A stretch of DNA of 58,091 bases from Alphaproteobacteria bacterium. GTDB taxonomy: Bacteria; Pseudomonadota; Alphaproteobacteria; UBA6615. A model generated the notes under the pieces. The model was not told the origin of the DNA. It saw only the letters and a program-made list of their open reading frames with translations, and ran no database searches. The DNA is taken from positions 1 through 58,091 of the forward strand of contig SHWB01000011.1 of assembly GCA_009691025.1 (NCBI GenBank), written 5' to 3'. The first letter of the stretch is position 1. Each line of letters starts with the position of its first letter. Of the stretch, positions 18,626-29,289 are shown in pieces. The position numbers and the translations under genes are program-made.

Positions 18626-19975
18626 ATGACCACGACATGGCGAGAGCGCGCGGTGGCTGGTGCCGCCGCATTCCTGATGCTGGCCGGCCTGCTGGCGGCC
18701 CTGCCGGCCGCCGCGCAACTCAAGGTCGACCTGACCCAGCCGCATCCCACGCCGCTACCGATCGCCGTGCCGGACCTGATCGGCAGCGACGCCGCCGCCC
18801 AGCGCTTCGGCACCGACATCGCCGGCGTCATAGCGGCCGACCTCGAGCGTTCGGGCCTGTTCCGGCCGCTCGACAAGAAGGCCTTCATCGCTCCGCCGGG
18901 GCCATTGTCCGTGCGGCCGACTTTCAACAACTGGCGCGTCATCGATGCCCAGGCGCTGGTCGTGGGCGAGGTCGCGGCGGAGCCCAACGGCCAGATCCGC
19001 ACCTCTTTCCGTCTGTGGGACGTGTTCGCCGAGCAGTCGATGACCGGGCTGTCGCTGACCGCCTCGTCGGCCAACTGGCGGCGGGTCGCCCATATCATAG
19101 CCGATGCCATCTACAAGCGGATTACCGGCGAGGAGGGCTATTTCGACACCCGTATCGTCTACATTTCCGAGAATGGGCCGGCGGACAAGCGCATCAAGCG
19201 ACTGTCGATCATGGACCAGGACGGTGCTAATCACCGCGACCTGACCGATGGCAAGACGCTGGTGCTGACCCCGCGATTCTCGCCGACGACGCAGGAAATC
19301 ACCTATCTCGCCTATTTCAACGACAGCCCGCGGGTCTACCTGTTCAATATCGACAGCGGCGAGCAGGAGGTGCTGGGCGATTTCCCCGGGATGACCTTCG
19401 CGCCGCGCTTCTCGCCCGATGGCAATAAGGTGGTCATGAGCCTCGCCCGGCGCGGCGACACCGACATCTACCTCATGGATCTGCGCACCCGGCAGGTGGC
19501 GCAGCTGACGCGCAACCCCTCGATAGACACCTCGCCGAGCTTCTCGCCCGACGGCCGGCAGGTGACGTTCGAATCAGATCGCGGCGGGGCACAGCAGATT
19601 TATGTCATGGGCGCCGACGGCAGTTCGCCCCAACGCATCAGCTTCGGCACCGGCCGCTACGGCACTCCGGTCTGGTCGCCGCGCGGCGACCTGATCGCCT
19701 TCACCAAGATCGACCGCGGGTTGTTCTACATCGGTATCATGCGACCGGATGGCACCGGAGAGCGCTTGCTGACGCAGGGTTTTCACGCCGAAGGCCCGAC
19801 CTGGGCGCCGAACGGCCGCGTTCTCATGTATTTCAAGTCCGAGCCATCGGACGACCGGGGCCGGGGGGGCGGTTCGTCGCTCTATTCGATCGATCTGACG
19901 GGTTTCAACGAGCGCAAGATCGCGACCCCGCGCGACGGCTCCGATCCGGCATGGTCGCCATTGTCGCAGCGCTGA
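18626..19975 (+). CDS. tolB: Tol-Pal system beta-propeller protein TolB
   Basis: A 449-residue periplasmic protein. A signal peptide covers residues 1-30 with likely cleavage after AAA. An N-terminal alpha/beta domain (to ~180) is followed by a six-bladed beta-propeller with WD40-like PD repeats, seen as [32 protein letters not shown] and [12 protein letters not shown]. It interacts with Pal and TolA during outer membrane constriction. It starts two bases after the tolA stop. Confidence 0.95.
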   Translation: MTTTWRERAVAGAAAFLMLAGLLAALPAAAQLKVDLTQPHPTPLPIAVPDLIGSDAAAQRFGTDIAGVIAADLERSGLFRPLDKKAFIAPPGPLSVRPTFNNWRVIDAQALVVGEVAAEPNGQIRTSFRLWDVFAEQSMTGLSLTASSANWRRVAHIIADAIYKRITGEEGYFDTRIVYISENGPADKRIKRLSIMDQDGANHRDLTDGKTLVLTPRFSPTTQEITYLAYFNDSPRVYLFNIDSGEQEVLGDFPGMTFAPRFSPDGNKVVMSLARRGDTDIYLMDLRTRQVAQLTRNPSIDTSPSFSPDGRQVTFESDRGGAQQIYVMGADGSSPQRISFGTGRYGTPVWSPRGDLIAFTKIDRGLFYIGIMRPDGTGERLLTQGFHAEGPTWAPNGRVLMYFKSEPSDDRGRGGGSSLYSIDLTGFNERKIATPRDGSDPAWSPLSQR

Positions 19976-20042
19976 ACTTTGGCTAGGTTCCGGCAAGCCG
20001 CAACAAAGTCGAACAATTCGACGTGGATTGTAGGCGCCACTC

Positions 20043-20071
20043 TTGATTGTGGCGAAACACCCATTTATATT
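20043..20071 (+). promoter_or_regulatory. Candidate pal promoter
   Basis: TTGATT (20043-20048) and TATATT (20066-20071) are separated by exactly 17 bases in the AT-richer tolB-pal gap of 227 bases. This would give pal its own strong sigma-70 promoter in addition to readthrough from tolQRAB, consistent with Pal being made in far larger amounts than the other Tol proteins. Confidence 0.55.
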
Positions 20072-20202
20072 CAATCTCGCCTGCTGGCTGATCACACCAG
20101 CCGCAAACCGATCGACGAAGTGCCGACAGGTACTTGCACCATGAACGCGACGCGCGGCACCACGACCGCGGTCCGCAGTCCCAAGCGGTGACGGAGCTAA
20201 TG

Positions 20203-20730
20203 ATGCGTTTCAAAATTACAGCAATTATTGTCGCGGCAGCCATGCTCGCTGCTTGCGAATCGACGCCGGAAAACAAGGGCCAGGGGGCAGGAACCGGCAC
20301 GACCACCGCGCCAGCAGCCGCACAGACTGCTACTGCTACTACTACTACGCCGGCGCCACGTGGACCCGTGCCCGGCTCGCAAATGGACCTGGAAATCAAT
20401 GTCGGGGACCGGGTCTTCTATGACTTCGACAAGTACAACCTGAAGCCCGATGCGCGTACGCAGGTTGAGCGTTGGGCCGCCTGGCTGAAGACCTACCCGA
20501 GCGTCCGCGTGACGATCGAGGGTCATGCCGACGAGCGCGGTACGCGCGAGTACAACCTCGCCCTCGGCGAGCGGCGCGCCAATGCCGCGATGGAGTATCT
20601 CGTCTCCCTCGGCATCAACGCAAATCGCATCAAGACGACCTCCTTCGGCAAGGAGCGTCCGGCCGTGCTCGGCTCGAACGAGCGGGCCTGGGCGCAGAAC
20701 CGCCGTGCGGTTGCCGTCGTCGTCCAGTAG
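20203..20730 (+). CDS. pal: Peptidoglycan-associated lipoprotein Pal
   Basis: A 175-residue outer membrane lipoprotein. The lipobox LAAC places the lipidated cysteine at residue 18. A Thr/Ala/Pro-rich linker runs to about residue 60, and an OmpA-like peptidoglycan-binding domain follows with the motif EGHADERGTREYNLALGERR. The start ATG at 20203 is preferred to the adjacent ATG at 20200 because GGAG is then six bases away. It is the last gene before a strong hairpin at 20752-20782. Confidence 0.95.
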   Translation: MRFKITAIIVAAAMLAACESTPENKGQGAGTGTTTAPAAAQTATATTTTPAPRGPVPGSQMDLEINVGDRVFYDFDKYNLKPDARTQVERWAAWLKTYPSVRVTIEGHADERGTREYNLALGERRANAAMEYLVSLGINANRIKTTSFGKERPAVLGSNERAWAQNRRAVAVVVQ

Positions 20731-20751
20731 TCATCGCGTCGGTTCCCGGTA

Positions 20752-20782
20752 GCGGGCCCGTGCCGTTCAGGCACGGGCCCGC
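20752..20782 (+). terminator. Strong GC-rich hairpin after pal
   Basis: A perfect 13-bp inverted repeat, GCGGGCCCGTGCC (20752-20764) and GGCACGGGCCCGC (20770-20782), with a five-base loop, 21 bases after the pal stop. There is no T-run, as is common for GC-rich alphaproteobacteria. It probably protects the pal 3' end or ends the operon. I see nothing else in 20783-20950. Confidence 0.7.
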
Positions 20783-20963
20783 CCGGTTCAACGCCCCGAT
20801 TTCGCCCCATTCGCGCGGAACCTTGCGTTCCGTGTCGCGATGAGGCGGGAGCGGGGCGTAGTTATTTGCCCGTCTGCCGGCGCCCAACTCTGCCGCCGCA
20901 TTGCCGCGTTCGGCTGTCATGGTCGTACCGGATGCGGCCGGGAGGATGGCGAGGAGGATGGCG

Positions 20964-21299
20964 ATGCGGGCAAATGTTTCCGTGGTGCGCCTCGCCATGA
21001 TGGCGGCGGCGGCACTCCTGCCGGCCGCAACCGCACAGGCCCAGGGCCTGGATGAGCGGAGGGCCCAACTCGAACGGCAGGTCCGCGCCCCCGAACGCGG
21101 CGTGTCACAGGGTTCGCCGGCCGGCGCTGATAATGGCAATGATCGCGATGCCGAAATTGCTGGGGCGATACGCAACCATACAGGCCAGCTGGAGATAATG
21201 GACTTCCAGCTTCGCCGGCTGAACGAGCGGGTCGACAAGCTCTCGGCTGCGGTGAATGACATTCCGGCCGCCGGTACGGCACCCGGCCGGCAGCGATGA
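20964..21299 (+). CDS. CpoB-like minigene: exported coiled coil without TPR domain
   Basis: A 111-residue exported protein. AGGAGG lies six bases before ATG 20964. The signal peptide ends in ALLPAATAQAQ. The mature part resembles the N-terminal trimerising coiled coil of the CpoB encoded next: QLERQVRAPERGVSQG here matches QLELKLRTLERNVYRG there, and a second helical segment follows (GQLEIMDFQLRRLNERVDKL). It stops before any TPR sequence. It looks like a partial duplication of cpoB that kept export and trimerisation, or a degraded copy. The clean ribosome site, signal and coil suggest that it can be expressed. Homotrimers, or heterotrimers with CpoB, are a speculation. Confidence 0.6.
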   Translation: MRANVSVVRLAMMAAAALLPAATAQAQGLDERRAQLERQVRAPERGVSQGSPAGADNGNDRDAEIAGAIRNHTGQLEIMDFQLRRLNERVDKLSAAVNDIPAAGTAPGRQR

Positions 21300-21330
21300 T
21301 GCGGATGCGGGACCAGCGCAGGAGATCGTC

Positions 21331-22380
21331 ATGAGTGTCATTGTCGCCAGCCGGCCAGGTATCGTCGTGCTGATGCGGACGGCCGTCCTGGCCCTCGCCG
21401 TCCTTGCCACTTCCACGGCGCAGGCGCCGGCGCAGGAACGGCAGGTCGAGGCTCTCAACGAGCGCATCGGGCAGCTCGAACTTAAGTTGCGCACCCTCGA
21501 ACGCAACGTCTATCGCGGCGATCCGCCGCCGCCGGCCGGCGCTGCCGCCGCGTCGCCGTCGGCCGACGGGATGCCGTCGACCGCCGCGGCGCAACTGCAA
21601 ATCAAGTTGCAGGATCTGGAGGAGGCGATGCGTACGCTGACCGGTACGGTCGAGGAGAACCAGCGCGCCAACCGGGTGATGGCCGATCGCCTCGAACGCC
21701 TGTCGAGCGACTACAATTTCCGCATGCGCTCGCTGGAGCGCGGCGGCGCCCAGCCGCCCGCCACGCAGGGCACGCCCGCGCCGCAGAGCCAGGCGACGCC
21801 GCCGACCGCGCCCGCGATGGCGCCGCTTGGCAGCCCCGTCGTCGTCCAGGGTCAGCCGGCGCCCGGCGGCGGCCGGGTCATGGGCACGCTGACGCAGCAA
21901 CAGATGCAGGCGGCCGGCGTCACGCCGACCCAGCAGGAAGTCCAGGACCGCCGGCCGACGGAAGGAGAGCCACGGGTGGCCACTACCCCGCCGGCCTCGC
22001 CCGAGGAGCGTTACGAGCGCGCCTACGAGATGCTCAAGCAGCGCGACTTTCCGGGCGCCGAGGCGGCGCTGCGCGACTTCGTCGCGGCGCATCCGACCCA
22101 CGCGCTGGCCGGCAACGCCCAGTACTGGCTGGGCGAGACCTTTTATGTCCGCGGCGACTTTCCCAATGCCGCTCGGGCCTTTGCCGAGGGGTTCCAGAAA
22201 TATCCCAAGAGCGGCAAGGCGGCCGACAATCTGCTGAAGCTCGGCATGACGCTGGCCCAGCTCAAGCGCACCGACGATGCGTGCATCACCTTCGACAAGC
22301 TAGCTGCCGACTACAAGGACGCGCCGGCCGCGATCCTCTCCCGCGGCGACCGGGAGCGGCGCGCGTTGAAGTGCCGTTAG
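21331..22380 (+). CDS. cpoB: Cell division coordinator CpoB (YbgF)
   Basis: A 349-residue periplasmic protein that links peptidoglycan synthesis (PBP1B) to the Tol system during constriction. AGGAG lies six bases before ATG 21331. The N-terminus is a signal peptide ending near AQAPAQ, a coiled coil follows (RQVEALNERIGQLELKLR), then a long Pro/Ala/Gln-rich linker, and the C-terminal ~130 residues carry TPR repeats (YERAYEMLKQRDFPGAEAAL, AQYWLGETFYVRGDFPNAAR). It is longer than the E. coli protein because of the linker. The stop overlaps the tilS start. Confidence 0.9.
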   Translation: MSVIVASRPGIVVLMRTAVLALAVLATSTAQAPAQERQVEALNERIGQLELKLRTLERNVYRGDPPPPAGAAAASPSADGMPSTAAAQLQIKLQDLEEAMRTLTGTVEENQRANRVMADRLERLSSDYNFRMRSLERGGAQPPATQGTPAPQSQATPPTAPAMAPLGSPVVVQGQPAPGGGRVMGTLTQQQMQAAGVTPTQQEVQDRRPTEGEPRVATTPPASPEERYERAYEMLKQRDFPGAEAALRDFVAAHPTHALAGNAQYWLGETFYVRGDFPNAARAFAEGFQKYPKSGKAADNLLKLGMTLAQLKRTDDACITFDKLAADYKDAPAAILSRGDRERRALKCR

Positions 22381-23657
22381 GCGACGCCCGGCGGCCCGCC
22401 GGCCGCGCGCTCGACGCGGCCGCGTTCGCCCGCCGCATGGCCAGGCTCGGGCCGTTCGAGCCCGGGCCGCGCCTTGCCGTCGCCGTCTCCGGCGGCCCTG
22501 ACAGCATGGCCCTCGCGCTGCTCGCCGATGACTGGGCCCGCGCGCGCGGCGGCCGCATCACCGCGCTGACCGTCGATCATCGCCTGCGCCCGGAATCTGG
22601 CCGCGAGGCGCGTCAGGTCGCGCGCTGGCTGGCGGCGCGAGGCATCGCGCATGCGATCCTCGTTCGGCGCGGCCGGCGGCCTGGAACGGGCGTGCAGCAG
22701 GCCGCGCGAAGCGCGCGCTACGGGTTGCTGGAAGGCTGGTGCGCCGCCCGCGGCGTGCTGCACTTGCTGCTCGCCCACCATCGCGACGACCAGGCCGAAA
22801 CCGTCCTGCTGCGCCGCGCCGCCGGCAGCGGCGAAGCCGGGCTGGCGGCGATGGCCGCCATCGTCGAGCGCGGCCAAGTGCGCGTGTTGCGGCCGCTGCT
22901 CGACGTGCCGCGCGCGCGCCTGGCGGCCGTGCTGACCGCCGCCGGGCAGCCCTTCGTCGAGGATCCCGGCAACCGCGACCCGGCCTTTGCGCGCAGCCGG
23001 CTCCGCCTGGACGATGCCGTCGCGGCGGCTGGCGGCGCTGCCGCCCTTGCCGCGGCGGCACGCCGCGCTGGTCGGGAAAGGGCCCGGCACAACCGTGCGG
23101 CGGCGCGGCTTGCCGCGCGCACGGTCGAAATCCATCCCGCCGGCTTCGTCGTCCTCGATCTTGGGCTGCTCAGCGGCGCTCCGCCGGCGGCGGTCGCGAC
23201 AATGCTGGCGGGCACGCTCGCCGCCGTCGCCGGGCGGGCCTGGCCGCCGCGCACGGCCCGCCTCGACCGTCTGATCGCCGCGTTGGCGGGTGGCCGCCTC
23301 GAAGCGGCGCGCACGCTGGCCGGCTGCCGGATCGTACCGCTGGCCGGCAGCGGCGGGCGCCGCGCGGTCGTCGTCCGCGAATCCTCGGCGATGTCGGCAC
23401 CGCTGGCCCTGCGGGCGGGCGCCGCCACCGTTTGGGACGGCCGGTTCGCGGCGACGGCGGCGGCCGGTGCCGCCGGCGGACTTGTCGTCGGCGCCGCCGC
23501 AAGCGACGCGGCGGACGCGCGGGCCGACCTGCCGGCGCCGGCGCGGCCGGTGGCGCCTTTGGTGCGGCGGCGCGGCAAGCCGGTCGGTCGCGATGTGGCC
23601 ACGCTCCTCTGGGCACCGCCGAAAGCGGTTTCGGGCGCGCCTTTCGGCATTGTTTAA
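22371..23657 (+). CDS. tilS: tRNA(Ile)-lysidine synthetase
   Basis: A 428-residue N-type ATP pyrophosphatase that attaches lysine to C34 of tRNA-Ile(CAU), changing its codon specificity. The PP-loop SGGPDS is at 40-45, and LLLAHHRDDQAETVLLRR is the family's second motif. The most likely start is GTG 22371, overlapping the cpoB stop; an ATG at 22437 is possible but leaves a short N-terminus. The C-terminal third is Ala/Arg-rich and poorly conserved. An essential gene in most bacteria. Confidence 0.9.
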   Translation: MPLGDARRPAGRALDAAAFARRMARLGPFEPGPRLAVAVSGGPDSMALALLADDWARARGGRITALTVDHRLRPESGREARQVARWLAARGIAHAILVRRGRRPGTGVQQAARSARYGLLEGWCAARGVLHLLLAHHRDDQAETVLLRRAAGSGEAGLAAMAAIVERGQVRVLRPLLDVPRARLAAVLTAAGQPFVEDPGNRDPAFARSRLRLDDAVAAAGGAAALAAAARRAGRERARHNRAAARLAARTVEIHPAGFVVLDLGLLSGAPPAAVATMLAGTLAAVAGRAWPPRTARLDRLIAALAGGRLEAARTLAGCRIVPLAGSGGRRAVVVRESSAMSAPLALRAGAATVWDGRFAATAAAGAAGGLVVGAAASDAADARADLPAPARPVAPLVRRRGKPVGRDVATLLWAPPKAVSGAPFGIV

Positions 23658-23666
23658 CCTCACTGT

Positions 23667-23689
23667 GCTCCCTATTTCTTGCAGGGAGC
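23667..23689 (+). terminator. Hairpin after tilS
   Basis: GCTCCCT (23667-23673) pairs with AGGGAGC (23683-23689) around a 9-base loop, 9 bases after the tilS stop and 78 bases before ftsH. It may partly separate ftsH from the upstream operon. No T-run is present. Confidence 0.4.
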
Positions 23690-23766
23690 CGGGATAGGCG
23701 CGGCTGACATCACGGCCTATAGTGGCTCAGGGATAGGCCCCGGGACCCGCGCGGACGGAGCGCAGC

Positions 23767-25692
<1,926 letters not shown>

Positions 25693-25707
25693 TGTGGCGC
25701 GGGTGAC

Positions 25708-25740
25708 GGCCTCATCCTTCGACAGGCTTAGGATGAGGCC
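25708..25740. repeat. Dispersed palindromic repeat, family A
   Basis: GGCCTCATCCT and AGGATGAGGCC are perfect inverted arms around TCGACAGGCTT. It is the same unit as at 534-566 in the opposite internal orientation. It lies 16 bases after the ftsH stop and could act as a transcript-end stabiliser. Confidence 0.8.
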
Positions 25741-25804
25741 TCCGGGTGGCGGCGAATTTAATTGCCCGTACGCCGGCTCACTGCATTTGTGGCATTACAA
25801 GGTT

Positions 25805-25833
25805 GCCTTACCCTGAGCCTGTCGAAGGGCGAG
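25805..25833. repeat. Half unit of the family A repeat
   Basis: CCTTACCCTGAGCCTGTCGAAGG-type sequence followed by GCGAGG. Read in the folP frame it gives the stretch TLSLSKGE, a well known translation of this repeat, so the apparent 40-codon N-terminal extension of folP is repeat DNA, not protein. Confidence 0.75.
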
Positions 25834-25881
25834 GCAGCCCTGCGGGGGCGGCCCCACTCTTCTATCGTCACAGCGGGTTCG

Positions 25882-27033
25882 ATGGCGGCTGTGTACTCCC
25901 GATCAGAATCCCTCAACGCCCTCCTCGCCGACCCTGCGGCGCGGCTCCATGCCGAGCCGCTCGGGTTGCTCGCCGCCGACGCGGCGGTGGCGGCCGTCGC
26001 GGCGGGCGAAGCGCTGGCGCTGGCCGGCGGGCCGGTGGCCGCTGCCCGCCTGCTCCTGCATGCCCGCCTGTCGGGACGGCCGGGTGCGCCGGTCACGACC
26101 GCCACGGCTCCGGCCGGCGACATCGCCGACTGGGCCGCGCGCCACGCCGATGCCGGCGACAGCCGCGCCGCCGATCTGCTGGCCCGTCTGACCGCGCCAC
26201 GGGCGGGCTTCGCCGGCCTGCTGCCCTCCGCGCCCGGCCTGCCGCTGCTCATGGGCATCGTCAACGCGACGCCAGACAGCTTCCATCCCGGCAGCCGCCG
26301 GCACGACGCGGCGGCGGCGATCGCGCACGGGATTGCGCTGGCCGAGGCGGGCGCGCACCTCGTCGATGTTGGCGGCGAATCGACCCGCCCGGGCGCCGAG
26401 CCGCCATCGGTCGACGCCGAACTCGACCGTGTGGTTCCGGTGGTCGCGGCATTGGCTAAGGCCGGCATCTCCGTATCGGTCGATACCCGCCGGGCGCCGG
26501 TGATGCGTGCCGCGCTGGCGGCCGGCGCGCGCATCGTCAACGACGTCTCGGCGCTGGCCGGCGATCCCGGGTCGCCGTCCGTCGTGGCGAATGCCGGGAC
26601 GGCGGCGATCCTGATGCATATGCGCGGCGAGCCGGCCACCATGCAGTGCAACACGCGCTACGACGACGTGTTGCTCGACGTTGCCGATTTCCTCGCCGCC
26701 CGCCTCGCGGCGGCGGAGGCGGCCGGCATCCCGCGCGCCCGCCTCGCCGTCGATCCCGGCATCGGCTTCGCCAAGACGCCGGACGGCAATGCCCGCCTTA
26801 TGGGGGCCATCGGCGCGCTGCACGGGCTCGGCGCCGCCATCGTGCTCGGTGCCTCGCGCAAGAGTTCGCTGGGGGCCCTGTCGCGCGGCGAGACGGTGGA
26901 GGCCCGACTGCCCGGCTCGCTCACGGCGGCCGTCGTGGCGGCAGCTCAGGGAGTGCAGGTTGTCCGCGTCCACGACGTGGCCGAGACGCGGCAGGCCCTG
27001 GCTGTCTGGCGTCGCCTCGCCGGCTTCGCCTGA
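25882..27033 (+). CDS. folP: Dihydropteroate synthase with N-terminal extension
   Basis: A 383-residue protein. The catalytic TIM barrel begins with MGIVNATPDSF at 124-134 and continues through GGESTRPGAEP and DPGIGFAKTPDGN; it joins p-aminobenzoate to hydroxymethyl-dihydropterin diphosphate in folate synthesis and is the sulfonamide target. Before it lies a ~120-residue Ala-rich region that recognisable bacterial DHPS proteins of ~280 residues lack. The usual FSDGG after TPDS is replaced by FHPGSR. I chose ATG 25882; the frame goes back to 25762 only through the repeat. Followed by glmM, as in E. coli and many alphaproteobacteria. Confidence 0.88.
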   Translation: MAAVYSRSESLNALLADPAARLHAEPLGLLAADAAVAAVAAGEALALAGGPVAAARLLLHARLSGRPGAPVTTATAPAGDIADWAARHADAGDSRAADLLARLTAPRAGFAGLLPSAPGLPLLMGIVNATPDSFHPGSRRHDAAAAIAHGIALAEAGAHLVDVGGESTRPGAEPPSVDAELDRVVPVVAALAKAGISVSVDTRRAPVMRAALAAGARIVNDVSALAGDPGSPSVVANAGTAAILMHMRGEPATMQCNTRYDDVLLDVADFLAARLAAAEAAGIPRARLAVDPGIGFAKTPDGNARLMGAIGALHGLGAAIVLGASRKSSLGALSRGETVEARLPGSLTAAVVAAAQGVQVVRVHDVAETRQALAVWRRLAGFA

Positions 27034-27115
27034 GGCGGGCCGTCACATCGCTGCTACGGCGCGGGGCCGTCTGCTATAAGCGCGGGCAGTCAGGCACGAA
27101 CCAGCGGCGACCTGC

Positions 27116-28468
27116 ATGGCGAGAAAGCTCTTCGGCACCGATGGCATCCGCGGCACGGCCAACCGAGAGCCGATGACGGCGGCGACGGCACTGGCCGTTG
27201 CGATGGCCGCCGGGCGCCGCTTCACCAATGGCAGCCACCGCCACCGCGTGGTCATCGGCAAGGACACGCGGCTGTCCAACTACACCATCGAGCCGGCGCT
27301 GCAGGCCGGCTTCGCCGCCATGGGCATGGACGTGCTGCTGGTCGGCCCGCTGCCGACACCGGCCGTGGCCATGCTGACCCGCTCCATGCGTTGCGACATT
27401 GGCGTCATGGTGTCCGCCTCGCACAACGCCTTCGAGGATAACGGCATCAAGCTGTTTGGCCCCGACGGCTACAAGCTGTCCGACGAGGTCGAGGCCGAGA
27501 TCGAGGCAATGGTCGAGGCCGGGCCGGGCGACCTGCCGACGGCGGGCCATCTCGGCCGCGCCCAGCGCCTCGACGACGCCCCGGGCCGTTACGTCGAGTT
27601 CGTCAAGGCGACCTTTCCCCGCGGCCTGCGCCTCGACGGGCTGCGTATCGTCGTCGATTGCGCAAATGGCGCCGCCTACAAGGTGGCGCCGCAGGTGTTC
27701 TACGAGCTGGGTGCCGAGGTGGTGGCGATCGGCGTCGAGCCCGACGGCACCAACATCAACCGGGCCTGCGGCGCGACGTCCCCGGGCGCGGTGCGCGCCG
27801 CCGTCACGGCGCACGACGCTCATCTCGGCGTAGCGCTGGACGGCGACGCCGATCGCGTCATCCTCGTCGACGAGATGGGCAACGTGCTCGATGGCGACCA
27901 GGTAATGGCGCTGGTGGCGACCGCCTGGCAGCGCGCCGGACGCCTCACCGGCGGCGGCGTCGTAGCTACCGTGATGTCAAATCTCGGCCTCGAGAAATAC
28001 CTCGGCGGGCTCGATCTCACTCTGGTGCGCACGAAAGTCGGCGACCGCTACGTGCTCGAGGAGATGCGGCGCGGTGGCTACAATGTCGGTGGCGAACAGT
28101 CGGGTCACATCGTGCTGGCAGACCATGCGACGACCGGCGACGGCCTCGTCGCGGCGCTGCAGGTGCTCGCCGCCGTGGTCGAGGACGGCCGACCGGCCTC
28201 CGAGGTCGCGCGCCTGTTCACGCCCTATCCGCAGGTGCTGAAGAACGTTCGCTTCAGCAAGGGCACGACGCCGCACGACAGCGACGAGGTGCGCAGCGCC
28301 GTTGCTCTCGCCGAGGCAAAGCTCGGCGGCGAGGGGCGCGTCCTCATCCGCCCCTCCGGCACGGAGCCGGTGGTGCGCGTTATGGCCGAGGGCCGCGACG
28401 CCGCCATGGTCGAGTGTGTGGTCGGCGACATCTGCGCAGTGATCGAGCGCCGCGCGGCGCTGGCCTGA
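27116..28468 (+). CDS. glmM: Phosphoglucosamine mutase
   Basis: A 450-residue enzyme interconverting glucosamine 6-phosphate and glucosamine 1-phosphate on the way to UDP-GlcNAc. The phosphoserine loop SASHN lies at 100-104 with the active serine S102; the metal-binding DGDADR and the sugar-binding GGEQSGH follow; the C-terminal phosphate loop is [12 protein letters not shown]. Start [13 protein letters not shown] is canonical. It follows folP by 82 bases with a TATAAG upstream, and precedes thiD by 8 bases. Confidence 0.96.
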   Translation: MARKLFGTDGIRGTANREPMTAATALAVAMAAGRRFTNGSHRHRVVIGKDTRLSNYTIEPALQAGFAAMGMDVLLVGPLPTPAVAMLTRSMRCDIGVMVSASHNAFEDNGIKLFGPDGYKLSDEVEAEIEAMVEAGPGDLPTAGHLGRAQRLDDAPGRYVEFVKATFPRGLRLDGLRIVVDCANGAAYKVAPQVFYELGAEVVAIGVEPDGTNINRACGATSPGAVRAAVTAHDAHLGVALDGDADRVILVDEMGNVLDGDQVMALVATAWQRAGRLTGGGVVATVMSNLGLEKYLGGLDLTLVRTKVGDRYVLEEMRRGGYNVGGEQSGHIVLADHATTGDGLVAALQVLAAVVEDGRPASEVARLFTPYPQVLKNVRFSKGTTPHDSDEVRSAVALAEAKLGGEGRVLIRPSGTEPVVRVMAEGRDAAMVECVVGDICAVIERRAALA

Positions 28469-28476
28469 GGAGCGAC

Positions 28477-29289
28477 ATGCGGGGACGAGTGCTCATCGTC
28501 GCTGGCTCCGATTCCGGCGGTGGCGCCGGCATCCAGGCAGACATCAAGTCAGTCACGGCGATGGGCGCCTATGCGGCGACCGCCATCACCGCGCTGACGG
28601 CGCAGAACACGCTGGGCGTGGAGGCGGTGTTCGCCGTGCCGCCGGATTTCATCGCGCGGCAGATGCGCGTCGTGCTCGACGACATCGGCGCCGACTGCAT
28701 CAAGACCGGCATGCTGCATACCGCCGAGGTGATCGCCGCCGTGGCCGACACGCTCGCCAGGAACGCCGTCGGCGTGCCGCTGGTGGTCGACCCGGTGATG
28801 GTCGCCAAGGGTGGCGCCTCGCTGCTCGACGACGACGCGCATGCGGCTCTCGCCGCGCGGCTGGTTTCGCGCGCGTACGTCGTCACGCCTAATGCGCCCG
28901 AAGCCGCCGCGCTGACCGGCCTCGCCGTCATCGACGAGGTGAGCCAGGCGGCGGCAGGCCGGGCGCTGGTGGCGATGGGGGCGGCGGCGGTGCTCGTCAA
29001 GGGCGGCCATATCGATGGGCCCGAGGTCGTCGATCTGCTGGTGACGCATGGCGGCATCGTGCGCTTCGCCGATGTACGCCTCGCCACCCGCCACACCCAC
29101 GGCACGGGCTGCACCCTGGCCTCGGCCATCGCCGCCGGCATCGCGCAGGGCCTCGTCGTCGAGCGCGCCGTGGCGCGGGCGCGCGCCTATGTGCGCGCCG
29201 CCATCGCCTCCGCGCCCGGCTACGGCAGGGGCCACGGCCCGCTCGATCACGCCGTGACCGTGCGGCCGTTCACGGGCGAAGGAGCGTGA
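28477..29289 (+). CDS. thiD: Hydroxymethylpyrimidine/phosphomethylpyrimidine kinase
   Basis: A 270-residue ribokinase-family enzyme phosphorylating HMP to HMP-diphosphate, the substrate ThiE needs. The N-terminal AGSDSGGGAGIQADIK and the C-terminal anion hole HTHGTGCTLASAIAAG are both intact. GAGGAG lies before ATG 28477, within and after the glmM stop. No TPP riboswitch is seen; the gene is apparently controlled as part of the folP-glmM-thiD run. Confidence 0.94.
   Translation: MRGRVLIVAGSDSGGGAGIQADIKSVTAMGAYAATAITALTAQNTLGVEAVFAVPPDFIARQMRVVLDDIGADCIKTGMLHTAEVIAAVADTLARNAVGVPLVVDPVMVAKGGASLLDDDAHAALAARLVSRAYVVTPNAPEAAALTGLAVIDEVSQAAAGRALVAMGAAAVLVKGGHIDGPEVVDLLVTHGGIVRFADVRLATRHTHGTGCTLASAIAAGIAQGLVVERAVARARAYVRAAIASAPGYGRGHGPLDHAVTVRPFTGEGA

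Noticed and set aside
17775-18671. Antisense frames of up to ~300 codons across tolA
   Set aside because: They are produced by the CCG/GCC-rich polyproline coding of tolA and consist of Gly/Arg repeats without any domain.
25762-25881. Extended N-terminus of folP
   Set aside because: The extra codons read through a dispersed palindrome (TLSLSKGE) and are not protein-like.
28469-28476. TPP riboswitch before thiD or thiE
   Set aside because: Spacing to the upstream genes is 8 and 2 bases, leaving no space, and no THI-box sequence is seen in the upstream coding regions.
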